The translations under genes and the position numbers were made by a program. DNA of 34,940 nt from Gallionellaceae bacterium (GTDB taxonomy: Bacteria; Pseudomonadota; Gammaproteobacteria; Burkholderiales; Thiobacillaceae): assembly GCA_028714735.1 (NCBI GenBank), contig JAQTLU010000002.1, positions 483,840 to 518,779 of the forward strand, read 5' to 3'. Shown here one piece after another: positions 7,735-15,995 of the stretch (position 1 is its first letter; each line of letters begins with the position of its first letter). The notes under the pieces were generated by a model. That model worked only from the letters and a program-made list of their open reading frames with translations, was not told the DNA's origin and searched no databases.

Positions 7735-9864
7735 TCAGGCTGCGGGGTTATGAAAGCGGATCAGATTGCGCCCGGCCTCCTTGGCTTCAAACATCGCCGC
7801 ATCGGCCCAGTTCAAGATGTCGTCCTGGCCGGTTTCATGATCGATAAACGACGCCACGCCGATGCTTGCAGTGCAATGATGCTCGATGGTGGCATCGGCT
7901 TTCCCCTCCTGCCGGGTGGTCAGCAGATAGGGTTCCGATAGCGCGATCCGGATCTTTTCTGCGACGATTCCGGCTTGCGAGGTCGATTCGGCCTTGTCCG
8001 TGTGTAATTCCCGCAGCATCACGACAAACTCGTCGCCGCCAAAGCGCGCCACGGTGTCCATCTCGCGCACACAATTGTTCAGGCGGTTCGCCACCTCGAT
8101 CAACAGTAAATCGCCAACCACATGCCCATGCGTGTCATTGAGGGGCTTGAAGTTGTCCAGATCGAGAAACATCAGTGCGCCATAGCGGCCACTCCGCTTG
8201 CTGGCTGCCATGGCCTGGCTCAAGCGGTCGTTGAGCAGCCGCCGGTTGGGCAACTGGGTCAGCGGATCGTAAAAGGCCAGATTCTTGATCACGTCTTCAT
8301 CCGCCTTGCGCGCGGAGATGTCGGTTTGCGCGCCAACGTAGTGGGTGACGGTTCCGTCGTCCGATTTCACGGCCGTGATGGTCAGCCATTTCGGATAGAT
8401 TTCGCCATTCTTGCGGCGGTCCCAGACCTCCCCCTGCCAACTGCCGGTGCGCTTGATGCTATCCCACATCCCGGCATAAAAATCCGCACCGTGACGGCCT
8501 GATTTGAACATGCGCGGTGTCCGGCCAACGGCTTCCTCGGCCGTGTAACCCGTGGTTTCGGAGAAGGCGCGGTTGACCTTCAGGATCACGCTGTCGGCAT
8601 CGGTGATCACCATGCCTTCCTGGGATTCAAACGCCACGGCGGCAATGCGGAGTGCGTCTTCGGTGTGCTTGCGCTCGGTGATGTCGCGCGTGATGGCGAC
8701 GAAGTGGGTCAACTGGCCCTGCTCGTCGCGCACGGGCGAGATCGTCAGTTCGTCCCAGAATGCGCCGGCGTCCTTGCGGTAGTGGAGGATGTTGCCGGAA
8801 TAGCCTGTGGCCTCCTGGAATGCCAGCCGTATCGAAGCGACCTTTTCCGGATCGGTGAGCGGTCCTTCGAGGAAATGATAGTTCCTGCCGACGATTTCTT
8901 GCCTGCTGTAGCCGGTGATCGAGGCAAAAGCCTCGTTCGCCGAGAGGATGCAGTGGTCGGGGCCGATGATGATCACCCCCTGGGACACCGCCTTCAGGGC
9001 TGCGTCGCTCACCCGAAGCTGCTCCTGGTCCCGCTTGACGGCCGTGATGTCGGTTACCAGGCCAAAAACCCCCTGCACCTGGCCATCCACCTTGTGCGGA
9101 ATGTATTGGGCCAGCACGTGCAGGGTTTCGCCGTCGGGCTTGGGCAGCATGCCTTCGAACGATTGCGGTTCGCCAGCCAGGGCGGCGCGTATGTAAGGTT
9201 CGCGGATCCGGAAAAGCTCTTCGCCCACCAGTTCCTGAATCCGGATGCCGCGCATTTCCGTCTCCGAGCGGCCGAACAGTCTGGTGTATTCCCTGCTCGC
9301 GAAGGTGTAACGAAGATCCTGGGTCCAGTAGCCCAGCAGGGCGGGAATGTTATCGGCAATGGCCTTGACGAAATACTCGCTCTCCGCCAGTTTTGCCTCG
9401 GCTTGCCTGCGCTCGGTAATGTCGTTCAGGACCAAGCCCAGCACCGCTTCGCCGCCCTGGTCCTGGGTCCCGGCGGTCGTCAGACGGACCCAGAATGGCG
9501 TGCCATCGTGTTTCAGCATGCGCAACTCGCACGACTGCGGCTCACCGGTCTCGATGAGGCGTTGGCGTAGCCGGCCATAGATGGCCTCATCTTCCTTGAG
9601 GATGAAGCGGCTGATCTGCTGCCTGGTCAGAGCGTCCCGATCGTTGCCCAGCAGGGCGGCGGCGGCGAGATTGGCCTGCAGGACATAACCAGGCTCGTTG
9701 AGGGTGAGGTAGCCCACCCACGCCAGGTCATACAGGTCGAAACAACCCTGCTGCCCGGTCTTCAGTTCGACCCGCATCCGGCCCTGCACTTCATTCTGCT
9801 TCCCCGGCTCGATCTGGTGCATCTGAAGTTCATTTGGGAGTTCCTCTGAGGGATGCGGCTCCAT
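7735..9864 (-). CDS. PAS-PAS-PAS-PAS-GGDEF diguanylate cyclase
   Basis: Sensor enzyme predicted to make cyclic di-GMP. Four consecutive PAS/PAC units can be traced (about residues 45-155, 165-275, 290-400 and 410-520), each ending in a D-I-[TS]-x-x-K/R type linker such as NDITERRQAEAKL and TRDITERKHTEDAL. A GGDEF domain follows (about 535-700). The active site RFGGDEF is intact (GGDEF at 609-613), and an RxxD inhibitory site (REMD) sits exactly 5 residues before it, so product feedback is expected. There is no EAL domain and no membrane segment, so it is probably cytoplasmic. The start is uncertain: ATG at 9864 is chosen, a TTG at 9909 would add 15 residues, and neither has a good ribosome binding site. 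Confidence 0.88.
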   Translation of the reverse strand: MEPHPSEELPNELQMHQIEPGKQNEVQGRMRVELKTGQQGCFDLYDLAWVGYLTLNEPGYVLQANLAAAALLGNDRDALTRQQISRFILKEDEAIYGRLRQRLIETGEPQSCELRMLKHDGTPFWVRLTTAGTQDQGGEAVLGLVLNDITERRQAEAKLAESEYFVKAIADNIPALLGYWTQDLRYTFASREYTRLFGRSETEMRGIRIQELVGEELFRIREPYIRAALAGEPQSFEGMLPKPDGETLHVLAQYIPHKVDGQVQGVFGLVTDITAVKRDQEQLRVSDAALKAVSQGVIIIGPDHCILSANEAFASITGYSRQEIVGRNYHFLEGPLTDPEKVASIRLAFQEATGYSGNILHYRKDAGAFWDELTISPVRDEQGQLTHFVAITRDITERKHTEDALRIAAVAFESQEGMVITDADSVILKVNRAFSETTGYTAEEAVGRTPRMFKSGRHGADFYAGMWDSIKRTGSWQGEVWDRRKNGEIYPKWLTITAVKSDDGTVTHYVGAQTDISARKADEDVIKNLAFYDPLTQLPNRRLLNDRLSQAMAASKRSGRYGALMFLDLDNFKPLNDTHGHVVGDLLLIEVANRLNNCVREMDTVARFGGDEFVVMLRELHTDKAESTSQAGIVAEKIRIALSEPYLLTTRQEGKADATIEHHCTASIGVASFIDHETGQDDILNWADAAMFEAKEAGRNLIRFHNPAA

Positions 9865-9989
9865 GGTACGTCTGAGTATTCCACCACAACCGCCGCGCGC
9901 AAAGGGCAATGCTCGTTTATTTGGCGATCGCTACTGCATTACGGCGTGCTTGCCCCGGTTGTCGCCGATCTTTTCATTTGGGTATGGAG

Positions 9990-10020
9990 AAAAAAAGGGC
10001 CGCACAGTTGGCGGCCCTTT
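9990..10020 (-). terminator. Rho-independent terminator of sodB
   Basis: A perfect 10-bp stem (GCGGCCCTTT / AAAGGGCCGC) with a 7-nt loop is followed on the minus strand by a run of seven T. It lies 34 bp beyond the sodB stop and has textbook form. Confidence 0.92.
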
Positions 10021-10053
10021 GTACATCAAGTGATGTTCCGGCAGAAAAAATGA

Positions 10054-10638
10054 TCAGGCGAAATTGGCCGCCACGAAGTCCCAGTTGACCAGGCTGTTCA
10101 GGAAGGTCTCGACGAACTTGGGCCGCAGGTTGCGGTAGTCGATGTAGTAGGCGTGTTCCCAGACGTCGACGCAGAGCAGGGCCTTGTCGGCAGTGGTCAG
10201 CGGGGTGCCGGCGGCGCCCATGTTGACGATGTCGACGGAACCGTCGGCCTTCTTCACCAGCCAGGTCCAGCCGGAGCCGAAGTTGCCCACGGCGGAGGCC
10301 TGGAAGGCCTTCTTGAACTCATCCAGCGAGCCCCACTTGGCATCGATGGCCGCGGCCAGGGCACCGGTGGGGGCGCCGCCGCCGTTCGGCTTCATGCAGC
10401 TCCAGAAGAAGGTGTGGTTGGAGACCTGGGCGGCGTTGTTGTAGATGCCGCCGGCGGGCGCGGTCTTGACGATGTCTTCCAGCGACTTGCTCTCGAAGTC
10501 GGTGCCCTTGATCAGGTTGTTCAGGTTGGTGACATAGGCCTGATGGTGCTTCGAGTAGTGATAGTCGAAGGTCTCGGCGGACATGTGGGGTTGCAGGGCG
10601 TCCTTGGCGTAGGGCAGGGCGGGCAGTTGATGTTCCAT
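10054..10638 (-). CDS. sodB: Superoxide dismutase, Fe type
   Basis: A 194-aa Fe/Mn-family superoxide dismutase. The metal ligands are His27, His75, Asp158 and His162 (in HYSKHH, SNHTFFW and [12 protein letters not shown]). Gln71 just before His75 is the Fe-type second-sphere Gln; Mn enzymes place it elsewhere. The residue before Asn74 is Ser, where Trp is common. No signal peptide is present, so it is cytoplasmic. GGAGATA lies upstream of the ATG. It stands alone with its own terminator. An IscR-like palindrome lies 67-91 bp upstream of the start codon and could link expression to iron-sulfur or oxidative status (inference). Confidence 0.95.
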   Translation of the reverse strand: MEHQLPALPYAKDALQPHMSAETFDYHYSKHHQAYVTNLNNLIKGTDFESKSLEDIVKTAPAGGIYNNAAQVSNHTFFWSCMKPNGGGAPTGALAAAIDAKWGSLDEFKKAFQASAVGNFGSGWTWLVKKADGSVDIVNMGAAGTPLTTADKALLCVDVWEHAYYIDYRNLRPKFVETFLNSLVNWDFVAANFA

Positions 10639-10704
10639 GTCTTATCTCCGGTTAGTAGTTGAATGCTGCGCTGGGGATTCTACGGGCAACGCCAGCGGTC
10701 GGCA

Positions 10705-10729
10705 ATAGTTGACTATAAACGTAAACTAT
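10705..10729. promoter_or_regulatory. IscR type-1-like operator candidate upstream of sodB
   Basis: A 25-bp imperfect palindrome starting ATAGTTGACT and ending AAACTAT agrees at 20 of 25 positions, by hand count, with the IscR type 1 consensus as I remember it (ATAsTTGACT, six variable positions, GTCAAsTAT). It lies in the divergent region between sodB and the radical SAM gene, so it may act on either. A related 25-bp site is at 28581-28605. The recognition is by eye and IscR itself is not in the window. Confidence 0.5.
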
Positions 10730-10744
10730 TTGTCATGTCGAAGT

Positions 10745-11989
10745 ATGGGTATTCATGCTGGAAGGTTTGCGGTTCGGGGGAAATTGGTACGGACTGCGTA
10801 TGAGCGACTACAATCGGCCAGTGGCCTCAGGGGTGGCCTACGAAAAATATACCGATCAATGGGTTGGACAGCAGATTGGCGGATTCTAAATGGGGTTAGG
10901 GATTTGTCTGGCATATCGGGCTTAAGCAAGCTGATTGACGGATTTATCATTCCGCCGACGCACCTCGAATTGAATGTGGTGGATCACTGCAATATCGCCT
11001 GCCGCGCCTGCAACCATGCCTCGCCCATCATGCCGGCCTGGTTCGCCGACCCAGATACCGTGTTCCGCGACTATGCCATCCTGGCCAGGCATTACCGTCC
11101 TGCCTTCATCAAGGTGCTGGGCGGTGAGCCACTGATGCACAGGCATCTCGATCGCGTCATCGGGGCAGCGCGGGCTACCGGCATCGGCGACCATTTCACC
11201 CTGACCACCAACGGCACCCTGCTGGACAGGATGAGCGATGCGGTCTGGGAGGCGATCGACGAACTGGAGGTCTCCGTCTATCCCGGGGTGGCGGGGATCG
11301 AGGACAACCTCCGCCAGACGCGCGACAAGGCGCGTGCTTTAGGCAAGAAGCTGACGGTGTTTTATTACGATCAGTTTCGCGCCACCTTCAACCTGCAGGG
11401 GACCACCGATCGCGACTTGGTCGGAAAGGTGTACGCGGCCTGCAAGATCGCCAATCTGTGGGGTTGCCATACGGTGCGCGAGGGCTATTTCTACAAATGT
11501 CCGCAGAGCATCTACGCGGCTCTGTTGGCGGGCCGGCCGCCCGAGCCCGATGGCATCGCCATCGTTGACGGGACGGACTTCCAAACCGACCTCCTGGCGT
11601 ACGTCAACGCCACTGTGCCGCTGACCGCCTGCGCAAATTGTGTCGGAACGGTCGGGGTGCAGGAGTCGCACGCCCTCATGCCGCGCAAGCAATGGCGCTC
11701 GCATATCAACCTGACCATGGAGGAGGCGGTCGACTACGACTGGCTGGAACATTCCCTGATTACCCTGGACCGCTGCGACGACTGCAAGATTCCGGCTGGA
11801 ATCAAGCCCGCAGGCTTCCTGGATCGCCTGCCCTGGCTGCGCCATGCCATGTCCCACTTTCAACTGCCCTCGGTACAGCCCACCGGGATCCGGCTGGGCA
11901 GACGGGTGCTCAGGCAGCCGGTTGAGGCAATCCGCGCTGACTCCGGGAGACCGTCAGACGCCGAGCCCGGAAGCGAGGAGAGGAAATGA
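10745..11989 (+). CDS. Radical SAM protein, probable modification enzyme
   Basis: About 414 aa. The CxxxCxxC motif that binds the radical SAM [4Fe-4S] cluster is CNIACRAC (Cys82, 86, 89), preceded by LELNVVDH. It is followed by the SAM-binding KVLGGEPLMH and TLTTNGTLL blocks. Further cysteines towards the C-terminus (ACKIANLWGC, YKCPQS, CANC, CDDC) suggest one or more auxiliary iron-sulfur clusters of SPASM/twitch type. An unusual ~80-residue leader precedes the radical SAM core, and its DNA is visibly more AT-rich than the rest. The start is uncertain: ATG at 10745 has only a weak GAAG, and ATG at 10859 is possible. The stop overlaps the sulfotransferase start by 4 bp. The substrate is unknown. 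Confidence 0.85.
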   Translation: MGIHAGRFAVRGKLVRTAYERLQSASGLRGGLRKIYRSMGWTADWRILNGVRDLSGISGLSKLIDGFIIPPTHLELNVVDHCNIACRACNHASPIMPAWFADPDTVFRDYAILARHYRPAFIKVLGGEPLMHRHLDRVIGAARATGIGDHFTLTTNGTLLDRMSDAVWEAIDELEVSVYPGVAGIEDNLRQTRDKARALGKKLTVFYYDQFRATFNLQGTTDRDLVGKVYAACKIANLWGCHTVREGYFYKCPQSIYAALLAGRPPEPDGIAIVDGTDFQTDLLAYVNATVPLTACANCVGTVGVQESHALMPRKQWRSHINLTMEEAVDYDWLEHSLITLDRCDDCKIPAGIKPAGFLDRLPWLRHAMSHFQLPSVQPTGIRLGRRVLRQPVEAIRADSGRPSDAEPGSEERK

Positions 11990-12960
11990 AGATATTCGTC
12001 GGCAGCGCACCGTCCAGCGGTTCCACGCATCTGGCCACCCTGCTCGACCGTCATCCGGACATCTACTGTGCGCCGGAACTTTTCCTGTTCAACCATCGCA
12101 ATGCCCACGAGCGCTGGCGGATTTTCAAATGGCATGCCCAGACAGGCTTTTCCAATGGCATGCCCGACCTGCCGACAGGCGTGCCGATTGTGCTCAAGGA
12201 TGCCGACTCCTTGGGCATGTCGCGTAAGCAGGCATGCCGGATGATGCTGGCGGAACCGGATTTCCGTGCCTTTGCTGACCGTCTTGCCGGGCACGTCGCC
12301 CGGGCGACCGGCAAGCGCGTGTTCGCCGAGAAAACGCCATCCAACATCTATTGCGCCCGCCAGTTGCTCGACTGGACAGATACCCATGTCGTGGAACTGC
12401 TCCGACATCCCCTCGACATGGTCAACAGCTATGTCCGCAAGGGCTTCGGCCTTCTCGAATCGGTGGGCTTCTGGATGGGCGCAGTTGCGGCTGGCCACGT
12501 GACGCAGGGGCGGGAAAGATGTCTCCGGGTCCGTTACGAGGACTTGCGCGACACGCCCCTGGCAACCATGAATGGCCTGATGGCCCAGGTCGGCTTGCCG
12601 GTCTACGAAGAAGCACTCCTGGCCGATCCGACCAGGAATACGGTTGATCCGGATTACCGGGGCCGGTCGGAGGCCTGGAGCCGATTGCCCGGCGATTTGA
12701 GTTGGCCGATGGCTACGACGGGCGACCGGAATCTGTTGGTCAAGCTGCCTAACTATCGGCTGAGCCCGCGGTTCGCCAATTATTTGGGCATGGAACGGAT
12801 GACCTTGGCAGAGTTGGCGGATCTGACCGACTACCGGCTGGAGACAGTCGAGCCCAATTACAGATATCGCTGGCCCAAGCCGACGATGACCCGGCGGCAA
12901 TTGCACTGGTTCAGGCGGATTTACGGCTTGAGGGTGCCAGAAATACTATGCAGTGAGTAG
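11986..12960 (+). CDS. PAPS-dependent sulfotransferase
   Basis: A 324-aa sulfotransferase. The 5'-phosphosulfate loop is at the N-terminus (GSAPSSGSTHLATLL, residues 6-20), and the 3'-phosphate-binding helix is LRHPLDMVNSYVRKG (139-153). A conserved FAEKTPSNI (113-121) lies between, and VRYEDL comes later. Such enzymes move sulfate from PAPS onto hydroxyls or amines of sugars, lipids or tyrosine; the acceptor here cannot be read. No signal peptide or membrane segment is evident. It is coupled to the radical SAM gene by an ATGA overlap and followed by a 105-bp gap before the PqqD gene, so both could act on the cluster's product. Confidence 0.85.
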   Translation: MKIFVGSAPSSGSTHLATLLDRHPDIYCAPELFLFNHRNAHERWRIFKWHAQTGFSNGMPDLPTGVPIVLKDADSLGMSRKQACRMMLAEPDFRAFADRLAGHVARATGKRVFAEKTPSNIYCARQLLDWTDTHVVELLRHPLDMVNSYVRKGFGLLESVGFWMGAVAAGHVTQGRERCLRVRYEDLRDTPLATMNGLMAQVGLPVYEEALLADPTRNTVDPDYRGRSEAWSRLPGDLSWPMATTGDRNLLVKLPNYRLSPRFANYLGMERMTLAELADLTDYRLETVEPNYRYRWPKPTMTRRQLHWFRRIYGLRVPEILCSE

Positions 12961-13010
12961 AATTGATAAGCGCGGATTTGGATTGCAACGACCGAACAAC
13001 AGGTTGGGCT

Positions 13011-13025
13011 GCCGGAAAATCCGGC
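13011..13025 (+). other. Short stem-loop in the gap before the PqqD-like gene
   Basis: GCCGGA-AAA-TCCGGC, a perfect 6-bp stem with a 3-nt loop, lies between the sulfotransferase and pqqD-like genes. A run of six T follows about 26 nt later, too far for a standard terminator. It may be an RNA processing or weak attenuation element, or chance. No convincing precursor-peptide ORF was found in this 105-bp gap. Confidence 0.3.
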
Positions 13026-13065
13026 GAATGCCTCGATCGGCCCCCATACGTTTTTTAATCTCTGA

Positions 13066-13509
13066 ATGTCAAAAATGCTGTTAACCAACAATGCACAGAT
13101 TTCGGCCGAAACCTTTGAGACCGAGATCGTCGTGATCCACTTCCTGCGCGGCACCTATTTCAGCCTGCGAGGCGCTGCCATGGCACTCTGGCAATGGCTC
13201 CAGGCCGGTGCCGACGAGGTCACCCTGGCGGAACTCCTGGCCGAGCGCTACGGCCTCGACCCGGAGCGCAGCCGCGCCGAGGTCGCCGCCACGCTTGCCC
13301 GGCTGGGCGAGTGCGAACTGGTGGTAGAGAGCGACCAGGCCGCCCCGGGCCGCGCCGGCTATGACATGACCGCCGGCCCCGCCCTTTTCGAGGCGGCGGT
13401 GGTGGAGGCCTTCGAGGATCTGCAGGAACTGATCGCCATCGACCCGGTGCACGAGGTCGATCCGATGCAGGGCTGGCCGCATCGCCCGGCACCGGTCCAG
13501 CTCGACTGA
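13066..13509 (+). CDS. PqqD-family protein (HPr-rel-A type) with C-terminal tail
   Basis: A 147-aa protein. Residues ~8-95 match the small PqqD/RRE winged-helix fold: a TEIVVIHFLRGTYFSLRG beta region, ALWQWLQAG, then LAELLAERYGLDPERSRAEV and LARLGECELV. RRE domains bind leader peptides of ribosomal precursors. The extra C-terminal tail, DLQELIAIDPVHEVDPMQGW, followed by PHRP, agrees with my recollection of the PqqD proteins catalogued with HprK-related kinase A ('HPr-rel-A system'). The start is uncertain: ATG at 13066 or 13075, with no clear ribosome binding site. The kinase gene follows 11 bp later. The likely role is delivering a substrate peptide to the neighbouring enzymes (inference). 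Confidence 0.8.
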   Translation: MSKMLLTNNAQISAETFETEIVVIHFLRGTYFSLRGAAMALWQWLQAGADEVTLAELLAERYGLDPERSRAEVAATLARLGECELVVESDQAAPGRAGYDMTAGPALFEAAVVEAFEDLQELIAIDPVHEVDPMQGWPHRPAPVQLD

Positions 13510-13520
13510 GCCGCGCCAGC

Positions 13521-14582
13521 ATGACCCAGCCGCAGGCTGTCATGGCGGCGCGCTACGACGCCTTCATCGACGATGTCCTCGCTTTCGCCGAGGGACGTGC
13601 CGCCGCCCTGCCGGCCGCCGTGCCCTACCGGTTCGGACCCTTGCGGGTCGATCTCCAAGTCGAAGGCACCGAACTGGCCCGGCGTCTGACCATGGCGATC
13701 CGGCACGCTGCCCGACCGGCCGACGCCACCGAGGGCGTGCGGGTGATCGCCCTCGACGGCAGCGCCTGCGGCCGGCGGCCGCCGACGTGGGACCTGCCCA
13801 CCTACGAGCGCCGGCATCTGGAGCGCCTGCACGTCAGCCCGGACGGTCGGCGCCTTCTGCACCACAACCCGGATACCAGCAACTGGACCATCCTGGACCG
13901 GCAACGCAACTTGGCCGTGACCTGGACTGCCAGTGCCGACCGCCTGCCGGACTGGGAAGACTCCTTCCCGCTGCGCTCCATCCTGCACTGGCTGTCGACC
14001 GGCCACGACTGCTGCCTGGCCCACGCCGCCGTGGTCGAGCGGGGCGGCCGCGGCGTCCTGTTGACCGGGCGCGGCGGCTCCGGCAAGTCGACCACCACCG
14101 TGGCCGCGCTGTTTGAGGGCCTGCGCACCTGCGGCGACGACTTCGTCATGGTCGACCAGGCCGCGCCCGGTCCGGCCGCCTACTGCCTGTACGACACCAT
14201 CAAGCTGGACGAGAATGCCCTGGCCCGGTTCGAGGAACTGCGGCCGCAGGTGGCCAACCCGGAGCGCGCCGACGACCAGAAGGCGCGCGTGCACCTGACC
14301 GACGTCATGCCGGACCAACTGGTCGCTTCGGTGCCCCTCATCGGCGTCGTCCAGCCGGTCATCACCGACGATGCCGCGCCGTCGCTGCAGCCGGTCAGTC
14401 CGGGCGTGGTGCTGCGCGCCCTGGCGCCGACCACGCTGTTCCTGCTGCGCGGCGAGGAGACCGTGCTGGCCGACAAGCTGGCCCGCCTGGTGCGCAGCCT
14501 GCCGACCTGGCAGTTGCGCCTGACCCGCGACCCGCGTGCCTCGGCCGCCTACCTGGGTGCCTGGCTGGAGGGCCAGGGGTGA
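13521..14582 (+). CDS. HprK-related kinase (HPr-rel-A system)
   Basis: A 353-aa protein. The C-terminal half resembles the HPr kinase catalytic fold: LAHAAVVERGGRGVLLTGRG leads into the P-loop GRGGSGKST (residues 183-191, Lys189), then CGDDFVMVDQ at the position of the HprK acidic loop. The N-terminal ~150 residues are specific to this subfamily. No HPr or other PTS gene is in the window, so classic catabolite control is unlikely. HprK-like kinases in lasso peptide clusters (paeninodin) phosphorylate a Ser of the precursor, so a peptide or metabolite target is plausible here. The stop overlaps the GTG start of the next glycosyltransferase. Confidence 0.82.
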   Translation: MTQPQAVMAARYDAFIDDVLAFAEGRAAALPAAVPYRFGPLRVDLQVEGTELARRLTMAIRHAARPADATEGVRVIALDGSACGRRPPTWDLPTYERRHLERLHVSPDGRRLLHHNPDTSNWTILDRQRNLAVTWTASADRLPDWEDSFPLRSILHWLSTGHDCCLAHAAVVERGGRGVLLTGRGGSGKSTTTVAALFEGLRTCGDDFVMVDQAAPGPAAYCLYDTIKLDENALARFEELRPQVANPERADDQKARVHLTDVMPDQLVASVPLIGVVQPVITDDAAPSLQPVSPGVVLRALAPTTLFLLRGEETVLADKLARLVRSLPTWQLRLTRDPRASAAYLGAWLEGQG

Positions 14583-15328
14583 GCGCGCGCGTCTCGGTGA
14601 TCATTCCCAACCTGAACATGGGCCGCTTCCTGCCCGAGGCCCTGGCCTCGATCGCCCGTCAGGCCGTGCCGGTCAGCGAGATCCTCATCATCGACGCCAG
14701 TTCCTCCGACGACAGCCTGGCGGTAATCGCCGGCCTGGCCGGGGCCGACCCGCGCGTCCGCCTGCTCCACTCCGAGGCCCCGAACCCATCGGGGGTGCGC
14801 AACCTGGGCCTGGCCGCGGCTACCGGCGAGGTGATCGCCTTCCTCGACGCCGACGACCTTTGGCCGGCCGACAAGCTGGCCCGCCAACTCACCCGCCTGG
14901 ATGCCGAGCCGGCGGTCAGCGTGGTGTCCGGCTTCGTGCAGTATTTCGACCGCCTCGACCGCGAGCGCCTCGCCCCCGCCGCCGACTCCCGGGTCGAGAC
15001 CCTGTTCCACGTCCACCTGGGCGCGGCGCTGTTCCGCCGCTCCGTGTTCGACGCGGTCGGCGGCTTCGACGAGGCCCTGCGCTACAGCGAGGACGTCGAC
15101 CTGCTCCTGCGCATCCGCGAGGAGGCCATCCCGATGACCATCCTGCGTGCCCGCACCCTGTACTACCGGCGCCACGACGATTCCCTGATGGCCCAGGCCG
15201 ACCCGGCCAAGGAGCGCGATTTCAAGCGCACCCTGGCCGGCTCCCTGATGCGGCGCCGGCGCAAAGGCCAGGTGATGCCCCTGGCGCCGTTCGAAACCCT
15301 GATCGAGCCGGAATACCATGCGGATTAG
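14579..15328 (+). CDS. Family 2 glycosyltransferase (first of a tandem pair)
   Basis: A 249-aa GT2 enzyme with a GT-A fold. SVIIPNLNMGRFLPEALASI is at the N-terminus, the metal-binding FLDADDLWPADKL is near residue 90, and the later GGFDEALRYSEDVDLLLRI is the ED-type catalytic region. There is no membrane segment, so it is probably cytoplasmic. The start is GTG at 14579 (GTGA overlap with the kinase stop). The FLDADDLWPADKL block recurs in the next gene, so the pair looks like a duplication. Donor and acceptor are unknown. Confidence 0.88.
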   Translation: MSARVSVIIPNLNMGRFLPEALASIARQAVPVSEILIIDASSSDDSLAVIAGLAGADPRVRLLHSEAPNPSGVRNLGLAAATGEVIAFLDADDLWPADKLARQLTRLDAEPAVSVVSGFVQYFDRLDRERLAPAADSRVETLFHVHLGAALFRRSVFDAVGGFDEALRYSEDVDLLLRIREEAIPMTILRARTLYYRRHDDSLMAQADPAKERDFKRTLAGSLMRRRRKGQVMPLAPFETLIEPEYHAD

Positions 15329-15995
15329 CGTCGTCATCCCGGCCTGGAACGCCGCCGCCACCCTGGCCGAGACCCTGGACTGCGTCGCCGCCCAGTCCCG
15401 GCCGGCGGACGAGGTGATCGTGGTCGACGACGGCTCCACGGATGCCAGCGCCGAGATTGCGGTCTCCCACCCGCTGCGCCTGCGCCTGTTGCGCAAGGCG
15501 CATTCAGGCGCCCCGGCGACCATGAACCTGGGCGTCGCCAGCGCCACCGGCGACTGCCTGGCCTTCCTCGACGCCGACGATCTCTGGCCGGCCGACAAGC
15601 TGCAACGCCAGGCCGATATCCTGGCCGCCCGTCCGGATCTCGATGGCGTGCTCGGTCATTTCGAGTCCTTCGTCTGCCCCAGCGTGCCGGCCGTGGAGGC
15701 CGGCCGCTTCGTGGTGCCGTCGGCGCCGCAGCCGGGCTGGTTGACCGGCACCCTGCTGGTCCGTACCGAAGCCTTTGCGCGCGTCGGCCACTTCGCCGAG
15801 GACCTCAGCAACGGCTTCGCCATCGACTGGTTCGATCGCGCCCGTGCCGCCGGCCTCGGCTTCGCCATGCTCGACGCCGTCCTGCTGCGCCGGCGCCTGC
15901 ATCCGGGCAGCCTGGCGGCACGCAACCGGGGCAGCGATGCCGCCATGCTGGAGATGGCCCGGCGCGCCATCGCCCGGCGCCGGCAGGGCGCATGA
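15318..15995 (+). CDS. Family 2 glycosyltransferase (second of a tandem pair)
   Basis: A 225-aa GT2 protein. It begins RISVVIPAWNAAATLAETLD, continues with VIVVDDGSTDAS, and has the metal-binding FLDADDLWPADKL near residue 75. It is shorter than many GT2 enzymes, with the acceptor part reduced to WLTGTLLVRTEAFARVG and the following NGFAIDWFDRARAAGLGF segment. The start overlaps the preceding gene by 11 bp and the stop overlaps the next by 4 bp, so it is clearly within the operon. It was probably copied from, or with, its upstream neighbour. The target is unknown. Confidence 0.87.
   Translation: MRISVVIPAWNAAATLAETLDCVAAQSRPADEVIVVDDGSTDASAEIAVSHPLRLRLLRKAHSGAPATMNLGVASATGDCLAFLDADDLWPADKLQRQADILAARPDLDGVLGHFESFVCPSVPAVEAGRFVVPSAPQPGWLTGTLLVRTEAFARVGHFAEDLSNGFAIDWFDRARAAGLGFAMLDAVLLRRRLHPGSLAARNRGSDAAMLEMARRAIARRRQGA

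Noticed and set aside
10709..10744. TTG at 10709 as start of the radical SAM gene
   Set aside because: It lies inside the IscR-like palindrome and has no ribosome binding site; ATG at 10745 is more reasonable, though still uncertain.
12961..13065. Short frames in the gap before the PqqD-like gene as precursor peptide candidates
   Set aside because: Two tiny frames (about 26 and 18 codons) exist but lack ribosome binding sites and a leader/core pattern; kept only as a negative result.
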